Positions 59,876-64,000 of a stretch of 64,000 nt of DNA are shown here, piece after piece. This DNA is from Terriglobia bacterium (GTDB lineage Bacteria; Acidobacteriota; Terriglobia; UBA7540). The stretch's first letter is position 1, and every line of letters starts with the position of its first letter. The stretch is taken from the NCBI GenBank assembly GCA_035712365.1, contig DASTAW010000062.1, positions 62,001 to 126,000 of the forward strand, written 5' to 3'. The notes beneath the pieces are model-generated. The model saw nothing but the letters and a program-made list of their open reading frames with translations. It was not told where the DNA came from and made no database searches. Made by a program: the position numbers and the translations under genes.

Positions 59876-62011
59876 ATGATGAAGCCCACACTGACCTGCA
59901 CGCGCGTTTCGTTGATTTTCTTCCTTACCTTTGTCCCGGCCGTCTGTCTCGCCGCCGGGCCGCGGCCTTTTACGATCGAGCAGGTGATGAGCGTGCCGTT
60001 TCCAGCCGAGCTAACGGCGGCGCCCGCGGGCGCCAAAGCTGCGTGGGTTTTTAATGCCGCGGGAGCGCGCAACATCTGGGTGGCGGAAGTGCAGCCCAAT
60101 GGGAGCAACTTTGCCGCGCGCCAGCTTACCAGCTATTCCGGGGATGACGGCCAGGACGTTGGAGATATCGCCTGGCTTCCGGACGCTTCCGCCGTTGTCT
60201 ATGTGCGCGGCGGCGACCTGGAAGACGCGGGCGCGCCCTATCCGAACCCCGCGAGCGTACCGCAAGGCGTCGAGCAGAACGTATGGCTCATGCCGCTCAC
60301 TGGTGACGCTCCGCAACTCCTGGGCGAAGGCTACGCGCCCGCAGTTTCACCCAAAGGCACGAGCGTCGCCTTCCTTTGCAAGGGACAGGTGTGGCTGGTC
60401 AGCATCAATCCGGCGGGCAAGGCGGCGCAGCTCATTCACGCAGAGGGCTCGACAGGATCGCTGCGCTGGTCGCCGGACGGCACGAAACTCGCTTTTGTGA
60501 GCAACCGCGGTGACCACTGGCTGATCGGCGTTTACGATTTCGCGCAACAAAGCGTCCATTATCTCGACCCCAGCGTTGACCTTGACTCGAATCCCGTCTG
60601 GTCGCCGGACGGAAAACAGATTGCCTTCATCCGGATTCCTGCCTCGGAGCACGAGAGAATCTTTGGCCCCGCGCGCACCGGCGTCCCGTGGTCCATCCGG
60701 GTTGCGGATGTTGCAAGCGGCGTCGGGAAGGAAATCTGGAAGGCGCAGGAAGGTGCGGGCAGCGTGTTCCACGGGGTCCATGGCGCCCATCAGTTGCTTT
60801 GGGCGGATGGTAATCTTCTCGTGTTTCCGTGGGAGCGCGACGGCTGGCTGCACCTTTATACGGTTCCGGTCGAAGGAGGAGCGGCGCGGCTGCTGACCTC
60901 GGGGGACTACATCGTGGAGGACGTGACGCTCACGCCGGACCGTCGCGAGCTGGTCTTTAACTCCAATGAAAATGATGTTGACCGCCGGCACCTCTGGAAG
61001 GAGTTCGTCACAGGAGACCATCCGGAGCCTTTGACCCGCGGTGATGGAATTGAGTGGTCGCCTGTGGTGGCAAACCAGGGTGACGCCGTCATCCTGTTGC
61101 ACTCAGATGCGAAACTTCCGGCGCGGCCTGCGGTTCTCGAGCCTTCCGGCAAACTCCGCGATCTTGCCCCGGACGCCATTCCGGCCGATTTTCCGGCGCA
61201 CGAAATGGCGACGCCGCAACCCGTGATGATTTCCGCCGCGGACGGCCTTCGCATCCACGCCCAATTATATCTGCCCGCAAACGACCATGACGGCGTACGG
61301 CATCCAGCCGTTGTGTTTGTCCACGGAGGTTCGCAGCGGCAGATGCTGCTGGGCTGGCATTACATGGGCTATTACAGCAATGCGTACGCGCTCGACCAGT
61401 TTCTGGTCAGCCGTGGTTATGTTGTGCTTTCCATCAACTATCGCGGCGGCATCGGCTATGGCCTGGATTTCCGCGAGGCGCCCAATTACGGGGCCAGTGG
61501 CGCCAGCGAGTTCAGCGACGTCGAAGGGGCCGGCCTCTATCTCCGCAGCCGGAATGATGTTGACCCCAACCGGATTGGCATCTGGGGCGGGTCATGGGGC
61601 GGCTATCTGACGGCGCTCGCGCTGGCCCGCTCCTCCGACCTTTTCGCTGCTGGAGTTGATATCTCAGGCGTACACAACTGGAATTTTGAGATTCCAGACT
61701 GGGTGCCGTCCTATTACGAGCAGCGGCAGCCTGAAACCATGCGCGTGGCGTTCGAGTCTTCGCCGCTCGCTTATGTCAAGACCTGGCGGTCGCCCGTGCT
61801 GCTCATCCAGGGCGACGACGATCGAACCGTGCCTTTCAAGGAAATGGTGCACATGGTGGAAGCGCTTCGTCAGGAGCATGTGACGTTACAACAGATCGTG
61901 TTTCCGGACGAAATTCACGATTTCCTTCTGCATTCCACCTGGCTGCGCGCGTATCATGCGGCTTCTGATTTTTTTGACCATTACCTTGGGAGCGATCTTG
62001 CGAAACGCTAG
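59876..62011 (+). CDS. S9 family prolyl oligopeptidase-type peptidase
   Basis: Exported serine peptidase, 711 residues. Signal peptide about 1-25 (SLIFFLTFVPAVCLAAG). A WD40-like propeller (40-400) shows repeated SPDG blocks (LRWSPDGTKLAFVSN, NPVWSPDGKQIAFIR). The alpha/beta hydrolase domain has Ser573 in GGSWGGYLTAL, the acid in QGDDDRTVPF near 648 and His681 in DEIHDFLLHS. Related acylaminoacyl and dipeptidyl peptidases work in the periplasm. The gene is flanked by two family B repeats. Confidence 0.94.
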   Translation: MMKPTLTCTRVSLIFFLTFVPAVCLAAGPRPFTIEQVMSVPFPAELTAAPAGAKAAWVFNAAGARNIWVAEVQPNGSNFAARQLTSYSGDDGQDVGDIAWLPDASAVVYVRGGDLEDAGAPYPNPASVPQGVEQNVWLMPLTGDAPQLLGEGYAPAVSPKGTSVAFLCKGQVWLVSINPAGKAAQLIHAEGSTGSLRWSPDGTKLAFVSNRGDHWLIGVYDFAQQSVHYLDPSVDLDSNPVWSPDGKQIAFIRIPASEHERIFGPARTGVPWSIRVADVASGVGKEIWKAQEGAGSVFHGVHGAHQLLWADGNLLVFPWERDGWLHLYTVPVEGGAARLLTSGDYIVEDVTLTPDRRELVFNSNENDVDRRHLWKEFVTGDHPEPLTRGDGIEWSPVVANQGDAVILLHSDAKLPARPAVLEPSGKLRDLAPDAIPADFPAHEMATPQPVMISAADGLRIHAQLYLPANDHDGVRHPAVVFVHGGSQRQMLLGWHYMGYYSNAYALDQFLVSRGYVVLSINYRGGIGYGLDFREAPNYGASGASEFSDVEGAGLYLRSRNDVDPNRIGIWGGSWGGYLTALALARSSDLFAAGVDISGVHNWNFEIPDWVPSYYEQRQPETMRVAFESSPLAYVKTWRSPVLLIQGDDDRTVPFKEMVHMVEALRQEHVTLQQIVFPDEIHDFLLHSTWLRAYHAASDFFDHYLGSDLAKR

Positions 62012-62043
62012 TGCAGTGTCCGGCGTGATTGTTCATCTTGCGC

Positions 62044-62141
62044 CGTCATTCCGAGGGTTGGTGGTCTTCCGGCCCGAGGAATCTGCTTCTGCGCCAGACC
62101 AAAAGCAGATTCCTCTCCCGCTTTGCGGGATCGGAATGACG
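62044..62141. repeat. Interspersed inverted-repeat element, family B
   Basis: Arms CGTCATTCCGAGG and TCGGAATGACG, with GAGGAATCTGCTTCT and AAAAGCAGATTCCTC forming a 12-base inner stem, and CCCGCTTTGCGGG near the right end. Best-preserved copy of the family, between the S9 and M49-like genes. Confidence 0.8.
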
Positions 62142-62269
62142 GGCGCCAAGCCTCGTTGCAAACGTTCCGTGGGACGCCACGCCAGGACGGGCCGTTGATG
62201 ACGCTCGTTTCTCCGCGGCTTTGCCAATGGACGAAACGTCGCGGGCGCCCGCGCGCAGATGGAGGCAGA

Positions 62270-63964
62270 ATGAGGCGAAGCACCTCAGTCGGCATTATCA
62301 TTCTGTTTATTGCGTGTTCTATGGCATGCACCGTACGCGGCAAACCCGGCGCCAGCAAGACGGCCCGTTTCGGGGTTGTGGCCCCTGATCTGCCCTCACG
62401 CCTGGCCAAATGGCGCCGCGTCGATATGCCGTACGACTCATCAGGCTTGACAGATACTCAGCGCCAGGTAGTGGACAAGCTCGTGGATGCGTGCCGTTAT
62501 CTGGACAATATTTTCTGGCGACAGAGCGACCCTGTGGCGCTTGAGCTTTACCTGACTCTGGAAGGCAGTAATGCTCCGGCCGACGTGGAACTGCGACGCT
62601 TCCTGATGATTAATGGCAGCCGGTTTGACCTGCTGGACGATAACAAACCATTTGTGGGAACAGCTCCCATGCCGCCGGGACACTGGCTTTACCCGCCCAA
62701 GTTGACCCGGGCGGAGATCGATCGCTATATAAAATCACATCATGCCGCAAAGAACGAAATCTACAGTCCCTATACCGTTGTCCAGCACGAAGACCGCGAC
62801 CTGGCCGCCGTTCCCTACAACGTGGCCTACAAGCCGTTTCTTGAAAAAGCTGCCGCGGACCTGCGCGAGGCCGCAAAGCTTTCCGACGATAAGATGTTTG
62901 CAAAATTCCTGGCGGCGCGGGCCGTCGCATTACTGAACGATAATTACTACCCGAGCGACATTCTGTGGCTTGAATTGAAGAACCCGAAAATCGACGTGAT
63001 CTTTGCCCCATACGAAACCTACCTGGACGGCCTGCTCGGGGTCAAAACCTCCTACGGCGCAGCGGTATTGATTCGGAATGACGCCGAAAGCAAAAAGCTT
63101 GCGCTCTACGAAAAGTACATTCCCATGATCCAGCGCGACCTGCCGCTGCCGTCAGCGGATTTGCCTTCGCTGAGCGGCCATCTGACGCCGATGGAAGTTG
63201 TGGATTCGCCGTTCCGCGCCGGAGACCTGCGGCATGGCTACCAGGCCGTGGCGGACAACCTGCCGAACGATCCCAGGATCCACCAGACCAAAGGCACCAA
63301 GAAAATCTTCTTCAAGAACTTCATGGACGCCCGTGTGAACTACGTGATTCTTCCCTTGGTCAAGCATCTCATGGAGCCCGGCCAGGCGGCCCAGGTCTCG
63401 GGCGATGGTTTTATGGCCATGGTGGTGATGCACGAAATTTCGCATGGTCTCGGTCCCGCGTTCGCGCATGTCGGGAACAGGCAGGTCAGAATTCCCGAGG
63501 CGATTGGCCCCATCTATTCAGCTCTTGAAGAAGCCAAGGCCGACGTGGTCGGCATGTACGGGCTCAAGTGGCTGGTTGACCGTCACGCGCTTCCGGAATC
63601 GGGACTGGATGAGAGTTACGCTTCCTATGTGGGCGGAATTTTCCGCACGGTGCGATATGGGGTCGGCGAGGCGCACGGCAAAGCGGAAATCATGGAGTTC
63701 AACTATCTGAGCGAGCAGAAGGCCATCACCTGGAACGACCAGAACGGAAAATACCGCATCGATTATCTGCGCATGCCCGGCGCGCTGGCCAAGCTGGCCC
63801 GCGAGCTGCTGGAAATCGAAGCCACCGGCGCCCGCGCCCGCGCCGAAGCCTGGTTCAAGCGTTACGGTAGCATGCCGCAAACCCTCCAATCCGCTCTTGC
63901 CAAAACCGGAGACGTGCCCGTCGATATCGACCCCGTTTTTTCATTCCCTGAAAAGGTGCAGTAA
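62270..63964 (+). CDS. M49-like (dipeptidyl-peptidase III family) zinc peptidase, probable lipoprotein
   Basis: A 564-residue protein. The N-terminus (GIIILFIACSMAC) looks like a lipoprotein signal with Cys20. The zinc site is His388-Glu389-x-x-His392-Gly in VMHEISHGLGP and the third ligand in SALEEAKADVVGMYG (Glu420/421), the M49 arrangement. Eukaryotic DPP III uses HELLGH (six residues); this bacterial branch has HEISHG with the common five-residue spacing. ATG 62270 is set by GGAGG five bases upstream. The protein probably cleaves small peptides in the periplasm. Confidence 0.85.
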   Translation: MRRSTSVGIIILFIACSMACTVRGKPGASKTARFGVVAPDLPSRLAKWRRVDMPYDSSGLTDTQRQVVDKLVDACRYLDNIFWRQSDPVALELYLTLEGSNAPADVELRRFLMINGSRFDLLDDNKPFVGTAPMPPGHWLYPPKLTRAEIDRYIKSHHAAKNEIYSPYTVVQHEDRDLAAVPYNVAYKPFLEKAAADLREAAKLSDDKMFAKFLAARAVALLNDNYYPSDILWLELKNPKIDVIFAPYETYLDGLLGVKTSYGAAVLIRNDAESKKLALYEKYIPMIQRDLPLPSADLPSLSGHLTPMEVVDSPFRAGDLRHGYQAVADNLPNDPRIHQTKGTKKIFFKNFMDARVNYVILPLVKHLMEPGQAAQVSGDGFMAMVVMHEISHGLGPAFAHVGNRQVRIPEAIGPIYSALEEAKADVVGMYGLKWLVDRHALPESGLDESYASYVGGIFRTVRYGVGEAHGKAEIMEFNYLSEQKAITWNDQNGKYRIDYLRMPGALAKLARELLEIEATGARARAEAWFKRYGSMPQTLQSALAKTGDVPVDIDPVFSFPEKVQ

Positions 63965-64000
63965 GCAGCTCTTAAGTTGCAGTACCCCATCTATAACGGC

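Overview
The window reads as chromosomal DNA of a GC-rich member of the Acidobacteriota, probably Terriglobia-like. Pointers are two secreted proteins of the VWFA-related acidobacterial type, a TonB-dependent receptor with an N-terminal carboxypeptidase-regulatory domain, many exported peptidases and Tat-exported proteins, and several families of short GC-rich palindromes scattered between genes. Taxonomy is inferred from gene content only. No rRNA, tRNA or CRISPR array was found.

Layout. 1-4.7 kb (minus strand): TonB-dependent receptor cut by the window edge, mutY and a VWFA-type gene. 5.0-6.5 kb: a UbiD-family decarboxylase. 6.5-12.6 kb: an accessory stretch with an AT-rich patch, a DNA methyltransferase overlapping a Bpu10I-like restriction endonuclease, a convergent AlbA_2/ATPase-type gene, a cluster of palindromes enclosing a 25-codon relic of a flavoprotein gene (sthA-like), and a SAM methyltransferase. 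12.8-17.4 kb: a small exported protein and the riboflavin operon ribE-ribH-ribBA-ribD, led by an FMN riboswitch with a recognisable promoter. 17.7-20.6 kb: a TetR-controlled cluster (tetR, muconolactone-isomerase-like, NmrA-like, membrane protein) with two copies of a near-identical operator palindrome. 20.8-30.7 kb: cell-surface and degradative genes (regulatory-like domain protein, PF10091 glycosidase, M61 peptidase, Asp-box protein, APC permease with a stress-protein-like tail, M55 D-aminopeptidase). 30.7-36.7 kb: flavin-binding protein, FmdB zinc ribbon, aldo/keto reductase, a small RHH/toxin-like/DUF4926 cassette, an alcohol dehydrogenase-epimerase pair and a PilZ protein.

36.9-63.9 kb is mostly housekeeping and envelope biology: gltX, rlmB, a second VWFA protein, acpS with a TonB-like gene, pgeF, rlmN, a TetR regulator, a CPBP protease, a cytochrome c, glmM, a TPR protein, then rnc-lepB-AsmA plus a partner gene in a tightly packed operon, a cation/proton antiporter, a Tat-exported sugar isomerase-like protein, an S9 peptidase and an M49-like lipoprotein.

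The main links between genes are the FMN-controlled riboflavin operon, the TetR regulon with visible operators, the restriction-modification pair, and the lepB/AsmA envelope operon. The most unusual items are the TetR operator pair, the relic gene inside a palindrome cluster, the RHH cassette, and a 185-bp inverted-repeat element abutting rlmN.
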